Of a stretch of 64,000 nucleotides of DNA, positions 12,101-27,100 are shown piece by piece. The stretch is from Gymnogyps californianus (Eukaryota; Chordata; Aves; Accipitriformes; Cathartidae). The notes under the pieces were generated by a model that saw nothing but the letters and a program-made list of their open reading frames with translations, was not told the origin of the DNA and searched no databases. Position numbers and translations under genes: made by a program. The DNA lies in NCBI RefSeq assembly GCF_018139145.2, contig NC_059487.1, positions 3,307,792 through 3,371,791 of the forward strand. The letters are read 5' to 3'. How positions within the stretch are numbered: the first letter of the stretch is position 1; each line of letters starts with the position of its first letter.

Positions 12101-15100
12101 GAGCCAAAGCATGTATTACTTCTGAAAGGCTCATGAATGTAGTGCAGCTCGCATCTGACCTGCTGCAGAGTCTGCCCACCTATGAAAACTTCCATTTCCA
12201 TTTGTGCAGGGAGCAGATTCCAGCAGCAATGCCCTTCTCACAAGGGAATCCAAACTTACTTGTCTTTACAGTTCTGGAGGGCTTCATCTGCAATCTGCTT
12301 CAAGTTGATCAGCTTGTCCCCTCGATAAAAGGCATCTGCAAAATGGTAAGGAAAACATTAGAGGGGCTTCACAGCTAAGGCAGCCTGGGACAGCTGGCAG
12401 CAACAAGCAGTTTCAGGAGGACAGAGCAGAGCTCATGCACTGGAGTGAGGGAAAGCAGACAGGCAGCTGATGGGAAAGGTTTCCTAATACACACTTTTAG
12501 CCTAGAGAAACAGATGCCAAGAGAAATGGTGAAATTCCTTCCCTGGGAGAGGTTCCAGTTTGACCCGACAAGTCTCTTAGGAATATTCTGTGGGAAATAA
12601 TCCAACGCAGCCAGAACACAGATTGCAGTTTTGTGGATCCTTTCCATGCCATGCACCTATTAATAAAAACACTATTTTTTTGCACTATTGCAAAAAACAG
12701 TTGGGGAAACGCAGTGGGCTTACATGCAAACACTACCACTTTCTTGACCCCTTGCTTTACAAGGCTGAGAGTTGCAGCAGCAACGTCCCTGAAATTGGGA
12801 AGGGAGGGAATTCTCATATTAGGACTGCCTCATAAATGATACATCTTGCAAACAGCTGGCTGATTTTGAAGAGGAACATGGATGAGAAGCATTTGGAAAC
12901 ATGTTATTAGCAGCTGGTGACATCATGCTTTACAGGACAAAGTGGGTGGGCTGCTTAGATGCTTCACTGTACGTTCAAAGTGGAAACCGGTACTCAAGCA
13001 CAGCTACAAGCAGTGCATCCGCCTTGCGGCAGCTCAGCTGAAGCACTGCCCCTTCCTCTTCCATTTCCAAATGCATCTGGCTTTTAAAATAAAGACCTTT
13101 CAGACAGGCAACAGTAATGACTCGGGCACAGACGCATGTTTTACCTGCCGTGATGAGGAGAGAACAACCGCAGTCAAGAATCCGCTCGCAAAGAGAGTCT
13201 GCCGAGAAACCTGCAAACTGATAGAGATCACACAGCCAAGTCAGCAAGAACACACAAAAAAAAAACAACCCAAAAAACCCAACAGCAGCTGTGCAGTTCA
13301 CCCATGGTAAACAATACCACCAGGCACTGATGCAGAGAGCTAAAGGAGCTTGTTCCACAGTTAATGCAGAAAAGGGCTAGGAAACAACAGCACCTTAATT
13401 TAGTTTCCATCCATCTCATGGTCAGCACCCATCTTTCCAGCTCCTCTCCTGAAAACAAGAGCTGCTCCCCCCAAAGAGCTCAGCACCGAGAGCAACACAA
13501 GGGGCTTCTTCCTACCACAACGGAGTGCAGAGCTCCAATCCTGGTGCAGGCAAGCATGGCTACAACCAGCTCCAGGATCATCGGCATGTAGATGGAAATT
13601 CGGTCTCCTTTTTTCACGCCTGTGGAGGGAAAATGAACATGGCATTTGTCAAAATGAACACATCACATGTCAAAAGAACAGGATATAGAAAGAAATTAAT
13701 GCTTTTAAAATCAACATTTATATGCACACAATAAAACTTCAGCTGGAGTTAGAGCTGAACCAGCCTTGGGTTTTGCCTTTCAAGCCCTATGACTCTTGTA
13801 AGATGACTGCAATGAACACTCCACGTTCTCATCAGACACAGCCCCTGAAGGAGGCAGAAATTTAACCACTGACCACTGCTACTGGAAAACCCCAGAGCAG
13901 GAAGTTTTGAGCACAGATTTCTTCCTTGTACAGCTGACATGACCAGCATTGATTAGTTTTCACAGACAGAGCCAGAGATGAATCTCCAAAAGCGCATTGC
14001 AGAGCAAATCTGCACCCACCCTGCTTCACAACTGTGGAAGCAGAGAGAGAAGCGAAGCATTTTGCACAGAATTACTCAACAGACTGGCAACCACACAAAA
14101 AATGAACCCAATCTCCAAAACCCTAGTCTAATGCCTTCCCAGTATCCAACGCTGCTATTGCTTCAGTTGTGTACCTTGGCTGTGGAGGACATTGGCAAAC
14201 TGACAGACTTTGTGCAGCAACTCGCTGTATGTGATTTTCGCAGAATCACCAGGTTCGTTCCCTTCCCTGGAAAAGCAAGGTAATATTTGTTACTGTACAA
14301 GCATTACAAGGTAAGAGTGACGCTGCAAATTCAGAGGTACTTACTGCTTTTGATGACTTGTATGTCCTCCCCTGCCCTTCGGAGCACAGACTAACCAAAC
14401 CCCAGAAATCCAATTCTGGACTAAAGTTCTCCAATAGAAGGAAAATTTAGTCCAAAGTCCCCATTCCTGTGTAGATCACTAGACTTGAAAGCAATTGAAT
14501 GCATGCAGTGGAAATACATGGTACTTTCAGAGAGGCAAGAAGGGTCCCACAGAACCAAAGCTAAGAGTGCACACGCTCAAGAGCAAGCTGGGATTTACGG
14601 CATGGCACCCTTGCTCACATGCACTTATGCCTGCAGATATGTCTGCATGAAACACTGGCCAATGTTGTCGTGCAGCAACACCCAGCCCTTAAATACCTAC
14701 CATCTGATGGACTGGGATGGGATGCCAAGTGCTGTCTTATTTTCCAAGGTCATATATAAATATACCCGTGTATATTTGTTCAGTGCCATGCCTGCTCTGC
14801 ATTATTCTCTCTGTGGTCCTCCATGAACCAGCTCTGGGCTCCTGCAGCCCAGGTGCCAGTTCAGCGGGACCTTGCCATTAGACACACCGATGGGAAGAAG
14901 AGCCAAGAGCTGCACCCAGAGATGGAACAGGTATGTCACATCCCCAGGGAAATGGTTTGCTACCAAAGTAAAAACCAGCTAATTTTAACATGACACAACG
15001 CTTCAGCCATGCAAATGAGCTGGCACTCCCAACGGATCAGGAGATTAACGAAGAATTTGAAATGACTTCACACTCGGCAAAGCAGCAGTCTCCCAGACCC

Positions 15101-18100
15101 AGGAAGGAAGGAGACACTTTCCCAGGTCTCTCCCCAAGGTAGCCAGCACAGAAACATTAGCGATCCATGAAAGAACAGGGGTATCACTCTCAGCTGATAG
15201 TCCCCCAAGAAAAGTGTCCCCTTGAGTATGCGCAGCCAAATGAAAAACAACACCGGTGCTGGGGAGAAGCCAGGAAGCACCTCCATGCCGTGTCCTCCCT
15301 TAGGACTGCAGCCAGGCTCCGTCTAACTTGGGAACAGAAACCTCACTTCTTTAACATCTTAAACAGTCCAGAGCATACAAAAAATATGTACTGAATTCTA
15401 GCTGAAACTAACCACTGCTCCCCCTTCCCCCAGCAACACAAACAGAAGGAGGGCTCCTGTGATGCAGAAATACATAAAGAAACACTCTCATTTCTCGTGT
15501 AATTCTGTGCCATTCTGTGTCAGCACAACAGTGACCACGCGCTCCAATGGCAGACGCGGTCCTGGTGGAAACAGCGGAAGAGCTGGGAGAGCCCCACTGA
15601 CACAAGCTCTGCGCCTCCTGCCCCGTGTAGGACAGGGGTTTCAGAACTGGTGGTTACACTTGGATCATCCCATTCAAAAGCTACTCCTGGATCTGTTGCT
15701 TACAAACTTGACTTATCCCTCTTGATACCGAGTTATACTCCTGGCTTCCATGGCGCTCTGCAGCAACCAAGTCCATCGATACCTGTGCTGACATGCACAG
15801 GGCAGTGTGTCTTCCTACCAGTGGCTCCTGAAAGGGAATTCCCTGCTTGATCCTTTATGCAAGTTTGGCCTCTTCTAAGTGCCAAGAGGAGAGAAACAAG
15901 AATACAAAGAAAAAGAAAAGCTTGGGAATGAGAACAGTGCCCAGGGCAGGCGGCGCAGCCCTGGCATCCGAGCAGTTTCCTCTCCTTTTCCCACCATAAC
16001 CAAGAGCGTCACTTTGAGCTAAATGACATGTGAAACCATTAGACGAGGTCTCTTACAGCAGGGCTCTCGGCTAGTGAAGAGGAACCAGGAAATCAGAGAG
16101 TTTCCTTTTTGATTTTATTACTTGAGAGTCAAAGATCCAACAGCTGATTTCAGTGCTGGACTGAGCAGCTGTAACTGACCTGGCTCAAAGGAAGAGCATC
16201 TGCTCCTGTTGCATCTGGCTGCACGCTGAGTGCCTTCCCTCACCGTGCAGAGGTTTTCCTTGGTGGATCTACACCGCAGGTGTGGCAACATCTAGGCTAG
16301 CGCTGTGCAAACCTGCCTGGCTCCAGACGTGCAGTACCACTGCGTGTGCAGCTCTGCCCCTCAGCGATGAGCCTTGCTACGAAATATCTCCTAAAGACAA
16401 TTACAATGCTTCCAAATGCAAGCGGGAGCATCCCAGCCCACTAATCCCTCACCTGAAGATCTCTGCACAGGGGTCTGCTGGGTGCTGCGGGCAGGCCCTG
16501 TGCAACCCAGCCCAGCGTAAACCTGCAGAACAGGGCAGGGGGAGGGACCCCCCTTTGCCGTGCTCTGCTGCAGCGTAGGATCTAATTACAACCTTTACTA
16601 AGAGAGAAACACTTTAGGAGGAAAGACAGGCTGTCCCATCTGGAAGACTTCCCATGTAAGGCAGGTAGGCAGGCAGGCAGCCCGCCCACGGCCGTGTGTG
16701 CTATTTGGGGGCTCGGCTGGGCGCTGTAGGTGAAGTGCTGTTTTGGCTGGCAGCAGATTTAGCCAAGGACACAGCAGAAAGCATGTTGGTTCCTGGTGCC
16801 ATCAACTCGGTGGTTTAATACCTGCCTGAGAAGGGAGAGGAAGGCTCTGCTTTGCATGCAAAACTTGGGAGTCCTCCGACACAAGCCCTGCAATCCCGCA
16901 CTGCAGGAAGGCTCAGCTCCCTGCCTTGAGCCTTCACTGGCTGCATTTCTAATGCATCTCCTCAACATACTGCAACAGAGCCTGGCCGTGCCCTGCTCTG
17001 CAAACAGGTCTCCGCGGGCGCTGATGTGCTTCAGGCTGGGGTGGTCGCTGCTGCCGCAAGATGGGCTGATGGTGGGATGGAGACAGAGCCTATGTAAAAG
17101 GCTGTGCTGAGCACCCTATGCTGGCCTGGCAGCCAGGCCACACCGAACTGTGACTTCGGGGGTGAGCAGCCCTGCGTACCCCCCTCCAGGCAGAGCTACG
17201 GTGCCTCCCACACGTAGTACCCCTGAGGGACAGGGACCTGCCCTGCCCTGAGCCACCGGGTGCAAGGCACCGCTCGGACATCCCTGCTCTCCCTGCACAC
17301 AAGAAGTGCATCTCAAGTACGCCAGGTCCTCCTCCTTGCCAGGCTTCGGGAGGGAAATTCAGGCCAGGGAATGCACCCAGGCTTGTCCTCAAAGTCAGCA
17401 TGCATGGGGCACCGTGGGAGAAACGCAGAGCAAAGTCAAGGAGAAGTTAAAACTTTTGCAAGGATTATCAGAGGCCTTTCAGAGTCCTTTCCATTCATTC
17501 GCATGACTGCAAAATGCATCAGCAGGGGAAACCTCAGGCTTCAGATTTTAAGACGATCTTGCGCTTAATGGGAAATGAATCACGTCCACGTTTCTACAGG
17601 ACAAGACACCTCCTTTCACCGCATCACCGGCAAAGGCCTCTGAGCAGCCTCTCAAGGGCAGGCAATTGCTTTAAGTCTCCCCGTGTCTGAAAATAGTTTG
17701 GAGTGCCCACAGCTACACTCAGCAGGCTACAGCAGCACTCAGAGATTGCTCTGTCCTCTTCTCGAGCACAAAAGCCCAGAGAATTATGTATTTTAGATGG
17801 GGCATTTAAAGGAGCGCCCACTCGCACGCTACCAAGTACTCTGTGCGTCAAAAGTGAGCCTGTAAATTCCTGGCAGCAAAGTTCTGTGAGCAGCATCTTC
17901 CCTTCGGCGCCCATCGGATATAAGCGAGAGCTGTCAGTCCTGAGCCCCTCACATAGACTCCCTTGTCCAAATTAAACTGAAAAAGAAATAAAAATAAAAT
18001 AAAAACCCTCACACTTCTGAAAACATTACCACAGTGCTCACCTCCATACCTACAGCGTGCAGCCCAAGCCCCGCAGAATCCAACATCCCCCAAATATATC

Positions 18101-21100
18101 CTTTTTTAAGAACTGGTGATGAAAATAGTTGGCAGTGGCACTGCTGCGATTGCGAGTGTGCAATCTTTGATCTAACAGCAAGCCTTCTTCTGAAAGGAAA
18201 AACCAATTTTCAGCTCCCCAAACCTCCCAGATACATCATTAGATGAAATACATGGCGAAACACAGTTTGAGCCTGACTTTTTTCTCATCTCCCTCAAACT
18301 GAGACCTGCATTTAGCAACTAGTAATCCAAAATTCTACAGTATCATCTGGGTCACAGCAGGAATGTATTTGAGTTTTTTAGTACTTGAGAAGCCCATGTT
18401 TTACATACTGCATGTTGTGTGCATGCTCAGCTGGAGAAAGGCATTTTTTGGCCATATGGTCTCAGCTGAACCATGCATTGACTAAATAAATGCGAGTCCT
18501 TTAAACTAAATACACAGATGCACAACTGGGGACCTTCCAAGGTAGGCCTTCTCCTAGAAATTGGTGCTTTGTTGAAAAAGTCAGGTTTCATGCAAAGCTG
18601 ATAGCTTTCTAGCTGCCTGCAGCCATTCACTGCCAGGATCAGATAGCCCAAGGGCATCGGGGACCATCACCACAGCAGCGTGCAGGACGGCAGTACCCAG
18701 GTCTGCACAACATAGATCCCTGTCAACGTATTAAAGGAAGCACAGGCTCTGCAGAGCACTTATCATACTGCTCCCTTCTGCCAGCAGTTAAAATAATGGG
18801 CTCTCTGCTTCTGAACAGGCACCGTGACGCACACCAGCCCCACGGCACACGCCTTCGCTGGCCCTACCAGCATCTCAGCAAGAAACGATCACGTGGAGAA
18901 ATCGCCCTGGGCTAGGGGAGGAAGAAAACTTCAGGTGGGAAACCTGAACACTTGTCACTTCTGTGGTACAACCACGCTGACAGGAGGCTCACGGACTGCC
19001 TGCCTGCTCAGCTGGGAGTCTGACCTTGGAGACGCAGAGCCCCAGACCTGTTTCACCTGGTGCCCATGTAGCTAAATCAAGGTTAAGCTTCCCCGTTAGA
19101 GTGACCACGTAGGCTCACAGAAGATTTAGTGTTGTACGTACATTGTGTAGTAGGGAAGGTGGTTTGTAGGAGTAGGTAAGCGTTTCTTTAGAGCCACATT
19201 AACTCAAATGTTGACCCTGTGGAGCCGTCAGGGATGCGGAGCAGCAGTGTGGGAGAGGGAAGCTGTGGCCAGATGCGCTCCTGGGTATTTGTACCAAAGC
19301 AGGTTAAGAAGTTACTGTGCTCTGCCAAGCGCCAGGGCTGACTACAGGACTTTTCAAAGCACTGGTCTGCTTCAATCTCTCATCACGTAACCAAGCAAGC
19401 CTTACATTGTCCATCCAAGCAAGCTGAGCCTATCTCAGCTGTAGGATAACAAGCAGTAGGGAGAGGTGGTAACTTCTTAACCTGCTACAGCTCAGTGGCC
19501 AAGGGGATGCAGACTTCCCAGAGCACCCAAACAGACCAAGCAAAGCTGACCCGAAAACGAATCAGCAATGCTGTTTGGTTTCTCTCTTTCACCAGACTCC
19601 TAAATAAAAATTATTTGCATAACCTGTTTGAGTAACGGATGAATACAGCTTCCCTGTGCAACGCTGCCTCAGCATTTGCATGGAGCAGCAAGAAGCACAG
19701 GTTGCATCAGTGGGAATTATGGTTTTCAATGTAATTGCTGACAATAATTGTGGTTTACAAGGGTTATAACACCACTAAGAGAAGCTGGTGTACAGGAGAA
19801 ATGATGAAATGAAGCCGAGCAAGTGAAGTGTTACAAGTTTTCAAGATCTGCCAGACCATCTGCAGACCTGCAGACAGTCAGAAACAGAAAAATCACAGAC
19901 CAAAGCAAACTAGGGCACAAAGCCAAAGCCTATCTGACCCCTGTAAATGCTCCCACTGAGGACCAAAGGGGCTGAAGATTATTTAAGTTTCTCCTCTAAG
20001 CTCCTGTGACCACATCACCCTCAAATAAAAGCATTAACCCAAAGTTACCAACCACAGCTGGGGTGTGGGGCAGGCACCTGGAAGGTAAGTTTTCAGAGCA
20101 AAGCAAACCACCTTAAACCTACCAGGTTTCATTCCCTGACCGGCAGAGAGGTGACAGCAGCCCACAGCGCAGTTTTGCTTAATGCAGGAAAAAGGCTCCA
20201 CATTTTAGCTACTGGAAAGCACCCTTAAGAAAACACAGATTCCCAGTTTGAAAAAGATGTTGGAAGAGGGAAAGGACCCTTTCCCAGATGATGCAATGTC
20301 ACAGGAAGAGTTTGCACAGTGGGGAACTGCAGAAAGCCTCCAGTAGAGCAGAGACGGGGACTGTGGGAGTGTTCACCCTAAAACATCTCTGGTGCCATCT
20401 AAACTAAAAAAGGCTCAGAGCCCAAAATCACTCCTAAGCATGGGACCAAGCTGGTCCATGAGAGGTATGGGATGGAGACAGCAAGGTCTCCAGCTCCTGC
20501 TCCACCAGCAGCCTGTCCCCAGAGCATGGCACGAGGCGAAGGAAGGAGCTTTCCTCTACCGCAGGCTCCTGCATGGTGGCACCTCCTCACGTGCAAGGTC
20601 GCTGGGGGCAGCCAGACGGGCTCATGGCTTCCCGATCCGCCCCGCGTCCAGAATTAGAGCAGCCGAAATGCCAGGCAGAGCTTGGCTGGGCCGAGCTCCT
20701 GCCATCTGGGGAATGGGCTCACGTGCAAGCCGCATGGGCAGCGAGAGCCCCGGGCCTTTCCAACGCCTGCGCTAGCACGCACGGGCTGCGTGCTCAGCTA
20801 CCGTGGCTATCAGCTGCTCACAAACCTCCTGCTGCCATTTGGCCCTGGCTGTTCTCAGGAGACCCAGGAAACCTGCAGCCTGAAGAAGCGTCTGCCTGGA
20901 GACAGCTTGGTAGTCTGGGAACAACAGCCACCAAAACTGAAAAAAATACAATTTCTCCCTCCACCCCCAGACTCGCTTATCCCACCTGACACAGGAACGG
21001 CACTTGAGTAGAGAGTGCCCTTTAAAATCTGTCCTTGAGAACACAGATTACATTGAAATGTGAAATCTGGAGAGACCAGCTGTGCAAGATAATCAGAAAA

Positions 21101-24100
21101 AGACACTGTTTCATCGGAAAAAAATGCTTGTATTTGCATGGATTGTTCAATATGAAAATGCTCCTAGACAGACTGCCCAGAGCAGAAGGGTCTCCAGCAG
21201 AGTCTGCACCGCTGACTCCAGGAGGGAGCCGGGGGGGGCCAAAACGGGTTTGCAAAAAACCTTCATGAGAACATTTCATAATAACAGGACAGACTGCCCA
21301 GCCCTGCCCATGCTTAACGTCACCTGTCTCCCACCACAGTAATGCATGGCAGCAAATATCCAAAGGAGTTCTGGGAAGGCCGAGAGGTTTTTTGAGTAAA
21401 AGGTTTACCAGAAAGTTCAGCCTCTACGGTCCCTGCAGTCATGCTCAAATCCCATTGCATCATGACAAGGATCAAGAAAGAAGAACTTGCGTAGCGATGG
21501 AGCGTAGCCTGGGAGGGGCTGGTGAAAAGGTTTTCCCAGTATGTTCAGAAATATTTGGCAGCACTGAGAGAACACTGTTGAGTAAACCTGGCAACAGAAA
21601 TCCCAGGGAAAAGAAAAATCTTATCGATTTAACAGCATCACCTTCTAAAACTATACAGTTAACTCTGAGACCTGCATTAAAACCACCCTATGATTTTCCC
21701 CTCCAGTGCCCCTCATACACGTAGGTAGGGCCTAACAAAGCTCCACTGTCAAATCCATCTCTGAGCTAAAAGTTGAACACATACCTAGGATGAATGGGTT
21801 CCTATTGCTGTAAAGAAACTCAAACCAGGCTGGCAAACAGCGCTGTGCCATGCCAAAGCAGGAGCCGTGTGCTTTACAGAGCATGATGCACCATGTCCAT
21901 ATGCTGGTTTTGGCTGGGATAGAGTTAATTTTCTTCATAGTAGCTAGTATGGGGCTGTGTTTTGGATTTGTGCTGGAAACAGCGTTGATAATACGGGGAT
22001 GTTCTAGTTACTGCTGATCAGTGCTTACACAGAGCCAAGGCCTTTGCTGCTCCTCACCCCACCCCAGCAGCGAGCAGGCTGGGGGTGCACAAGAAGCTGG
22101 GAGGGGACACAGCCGGGACAGCTGACCCCAGCTGACCCAAGGGATATTCCAGACCATATGACATCATGCTCAGCATATAAAGCTGGGGGAAGAAGGAGGA
22201 AGCGGGGACGTTCGGTGTGATGGCGTTTGTCTTCCCAAGTAACCAGTAGGCCTGCTGGAGCCCTGCTTTCCTGGCGATGGCTGAACACCTGCCTGCCGAT
22301 GGGAAGTGGGGAATGAATTCCTGGGTTTGCTTTGCTTGCACGCGCGGCTTTTGCTTTACCTATTAAACTGTCTTTATCTCAACCCACGAGTTTTCTCACT
22401 TCTGCTCTTCTGATTCTCTCCCCCATCCCACCGGGGGGAGTGAGCGAGCGGCTGTGTGGGGCTTAGTTGCCAGCTGGGGTTAAACCACGACAGTCCAGCC
22501 CCCAATGCCCATCCTCTCCAGCCCAACTGACTCAAACACAGGCATTACTGTACCTGTATTTTACAAAATATCTAAAATGGAGTGTATTTCTAAAGGGACA
22601 CTGGGCCACCATCTGCTCTATGATCAGGGAATCAGTCTTCTAATCACCTTTAAAAATAGTCATATGGAAACGCAGCCTACAAAGAAAACACCCAACATCC
22701 TGCATGGTTGCTAGTGTCCCATAGGAAAAAACCACATCAATCTTTCTGTCCTTCCTTCTCATTAAATACGTTCTCAGCTACTCTTTCTATTTGCAGCCTT
22801 TCAGAACCTGAACAAGTATCAGAGGCATCTAAAGAAATAATATTTATCTTGTGCAGTCCAACCACTGTTCACTTCACCATACCCTGAGCAATGCCTACAG
22901 CACAGAACCCAGCTGGAGGTGGACACTGCTCCAAAATCACTTGTTTATTTATTGACCGTCCAGAATTCCCTCCAATTTTCCCACTCACCTACCAGGCTAT
23001 GCCATAAAATCTACTTCAAGCCCCTTTCTCTAGACTGTGAGATGCTCAGACATCTCTAAAGGAACCAACACCTCCCATCTTACACTGCTGCTGGTTCATC
23101 AGCCAACAGAAGCGAGCGAGTAAAGTCAATGCGATGGGTTTGTACAGCCTGCGTTCACACCTGAGAGCCACAACACTCACGGGTAACAGTTTTAGAGAAG
23201 ATAGACAGCAGTCAGCAAGCCCCTCTTCAAGGGAAATCTACTATTATTTTGCCACATTTGACAAAATAAGGTAGTTTACAAGTAACACAGACCACATGTA
23301 AATACCCCGGCGATGGTGTCAGCAGCCATTCTGCACTGATGGGGATCTGCTCAGCAGCAAGGGGAATTCTGCTCCTCTGTGGCTTCACATTTTTCCTACT
23401 CATTTGATATTGAGTAACCACCAAGTCAAGCAAATATGCATTAACTCTAATTATGTTCTTACTTTCTTAAGCGTTTTACAGCACAGAAGAGCCAATGAAG
23501 AAAAATGATAGCTTTTTACCTGTTTTATTTAGAGGAAAGTTTAAGATTTTTAAACAAAAAAATTTTAAAGTTTTTTTTAAACAAAATAATTACATACTGT
23601 TGCAACAGAGCTCATATGCAAGACTTATGCAGTAAGTCATCGAGTTTGGCTGACCTCAGCCAGTACTTCTAACCCTGCAAGCCAAATCCACAGAATGCTG
23701 TAGAATGCGAGAGTTTGACACAAGAGGAAACATTTTACATGTTTACCCTAAGTAATATTTTCAGAGGAGCACGGACTATTTTTACCAGTCCAACAGGAGG
23801 ACAGCTTATTTCCAGCACACCACAGCTGATTCCTTGGTTAAACAATTTGCAGTCGGGCCACGAAACATATCCTGGATGAAGCTTCTGTAAGTAAAATAGT
23901 CCACAAGCCGCCTGCAGCTGGGAAATGCCCCATTTTGGGAAATACTGCATCTCTGGATGGAGCATGCTGCCAAATTTTCAAGACCTTCTAGAAACACTGA
24001 AAGCCAGGCAAGCTGATTTCAATGGAGGCTCAAACAATATCCATCACGGCCATGATAGGAAATGAAACTTTTAATCAGATTTTTGGTGGACATTTCAACT

Positions 24101-27100
24101 TCATGCCTCAGAAACCTCTACAGGTGATGGCCAGATGTCACCTGGTGGACTGTCATCTCGTTCTATACAAGGAACATCTCTTAGAAGATAGTCAGCAGCA
24201 ACAGGAACGCAAAACATGCTTCACTATCAGGTACCCAGGTGTGAAAAAGTAACCAGGAAGGCCATCGATTTCCTTGAGGGATTCCCCTAAAGAAGGGCGG
24301 TGACATCTGCAAAAACGATGGGCTTTGAATTTACGGAGAACTGCCAGGGCTCGCCATTTCATATCACACCACATTTCGACATTTACAAGTGATGTGCAGA
24401 AATGCAAACAGAGAACTGAAACTCTGCTCCAGCCACGTAGAACTCTGACGCAGAGCTGGGCACAGGACAAAAAGGCAAGCTCATTGCACTGGTGGGAGTC
24501 AAGAGGTCTTGTCAAAGCATTGGCAATCAATACCACAGCCTAACAGGTCTGGGCACAGAAAGCCTACCAGGCACAACAAATGCAACTACCCACAGGAAAA
24601 ATGCCATGCTTGGAACAAGCACCTACTCGCACCTCTTCTGGCAAAGCCTGATCACTTTGTCCCCTGTAAACGCCCCCACTCGGATCAAGTCTCATCCACA
24701 TCGAGCCTGAGTCCGCTTCTGCTCCATTCACACCACGGTGCCAGGGGAGAACACACAAACCATTCACACAGCTAAAATAAAGTAATCAGGTTTTCTAGTC
24801 TGATGAGCAAACTGAAGGCTCTGATCTTTCATGTCCTGAATCCGTACAGGAGTTCACCATCCTCCCTGTCCATGAACTCCATTTATCCACCCCAAGTTTC
24901 AACTCTCCTGCCAATATTCACAATATGCCATCACTGCACAACCGCGGTGCCCCTCCCACCAGTAAGCAAACTATTCTTCAAACATATCAAGGTACCTGTA
25001 ATACCTGCCAGCGTTACAAGATACAAGTTTCATAGATTTGAGAAAATCTGGGAGCTATTGTCTGTGCACGCATACCCCTCGCTACTCCCCCAGGTAGTTA
25101 TTGTGCAACCACACACCCAGAACCATGCAGAAAGGCAGCTTTGGACAGGGTATAAGCCAACATTTTAAGATAGGGGTGTCAGAAGCAATTAGTGAAAAAT
25201 TATTAAGTCCCTTGTGCTGAATCAACAGAGCCAGACCCTCTGTCAGAGCAATGAGCAGCATGAGGAAAAAATACTAAATAAGAACATAAAAGTCGCCACA
25301 GGTCTCGTTCACACAGCAGTATTGCACTTCAGCACTGGGATGTTCACAGCAGCTCAGCCAAGAGCCTCTTAGACTAAAACAAAATACTGTGCTGGGTCAG
25401 AACCAGGGTCCAGTGTTTTGTCTCCAGAAGCAGAAGCAGGAGATGCTGTTTATGGAGGGCACATGAGCCTGGCCACCATCAGCAGTTCAGTTTCAACATT
25501 GATCCTTGGGGGACCTGCTGCTGGTCCTGAAAAGTGACCATTAAAAGCAAGGAAGCAAAGGGTAAGGCTAAACCAGCTCCGTAGAAAGACTTTTCTTCCA
25601 TTCACAGTTAAATTACTTTCTCGAACAACCTTTTGTGGGAAACCTCATGAAGGCGATCTGAAAACAGGCATATCCGTGCACTCAGTGCCACCCGCCTTGC
25701 ACTCTGGCAGGTCTGCCAGCAGGACTTCACTTCACAGCAGCTCCATCACCTTTCCCAGCAGACTGCGCTGGTCCATGCACACAGTGACCCGATTCCACTG
25801 TACCACTAGGGATGCAAGTCAGCTTTACCGGTTCCCAGGACCCCCTCTATTGCCCTCTCTAGACAGAGTGGGGCTGGCAACCTCCCAGTCCTTGGCACAA
25901 CAGCCCTTTGCAATAACACACAGCATACCCTGGCCAGCAGCTCTGCAATTTCACATTCAAGTTCCTGCAGTTCTCTGGGGCGCGTGCCATCTAATCCTGG
26001 GCGCTTACTGACATCCAACTTGTTTATCTGGTCAAATACTTCTTGGATATTCCCTTGTATTTATACAGACAGATGCTGTATCCCTGCCAGTAGCAGCTAC
26101 CAAGGGTTTCAGAGCAAAAAGCTGGGAGCAAACAGTTCTGACACAACCCAAGTGAAAGCTGCTCCCCTGATTCAAGGCTGCTGCCGGTGCATGTTCCCAA
26201 GCAGGAGAGCTTACGTAACCCCTCTCCTTACTGCTCAGCCACGGAGCAACCACACAAGTGCTGCCCACGTACCTTCTTTCTTTACAGACTTGACTTAACA
26301 GAGGAGATAAGTCCCATTCTGCCTACAGAAGCAGGATCACAGGTTATGTGAGCTCAGTAAAAGCTACTTCCAGTGAAAATCTTCAATAATGCCAAGTGCT
26401 CTCCCACGGAGGCACAAGTCCAGGAGTGCTGCTGAATGGGTAAAACCACAGGAGACCACAGGTACCGTGTAATCAAGCAGTCACCAACCTTTAATACATG
26501 TCCCCTTCCTTTGTTGCACTGCAGAGCAGAACAGCACAAGGCTGAGAGCACTTGCGGGCTCCCTGCTCCTGCCCTGCATCCTACGACAGAAAAGGCTCTG
26601 CAGAGCAGGAACGGGGCTTGAGATCTCCAAAACATCAAACCAACCATCCTTCCTGGCATCTCCCTGCAAACCAGCATGCGTACCTGACAGGGATGAGTCA
26701 AGCTCTGCTTCCGAGTCAGCCCTCAGAAGGGAAAAACAATTTCAAGTGACCCCGTGCCTGCCAGCTGTCTGAGTAACATGGTGCTCGAAGACCTGACTCA
26801 CAACATCTGGGAAAGCACACCACCCACACTGGAAGCCCACAGGACAGTACCTGCCAGAAGGTATTTTGCTGCTCTCACATATTTAGTCCATCCTTTGGCA
26901 CAACCACTCACCTGGTAACTATCTCAGAGATTTCACTAGTAATAAAGAGGATGTAGGATGCAGCACACAAGTGCAAGCCATTAACAGAAACACTTGAGAC
27001 AGAAGAACCTCGAGATATCACAGGAGAAAACTGGTGGATGCCAGGTCTCAGCACACACTCATATAGCCTTTGGAAACAAGCTTCAGACCATGATCCCTGT

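Larger units (their letters stand above)
12336..14174 (-). other. ACSS2 introns 3-5, no extra features
   Basis: Introns 5 (12336-13144), 4 (13218-13515) and 3 (13620-14174) show a short A-rich run near 13255-13280 and nothing else I can name. Confidence 0.7.
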
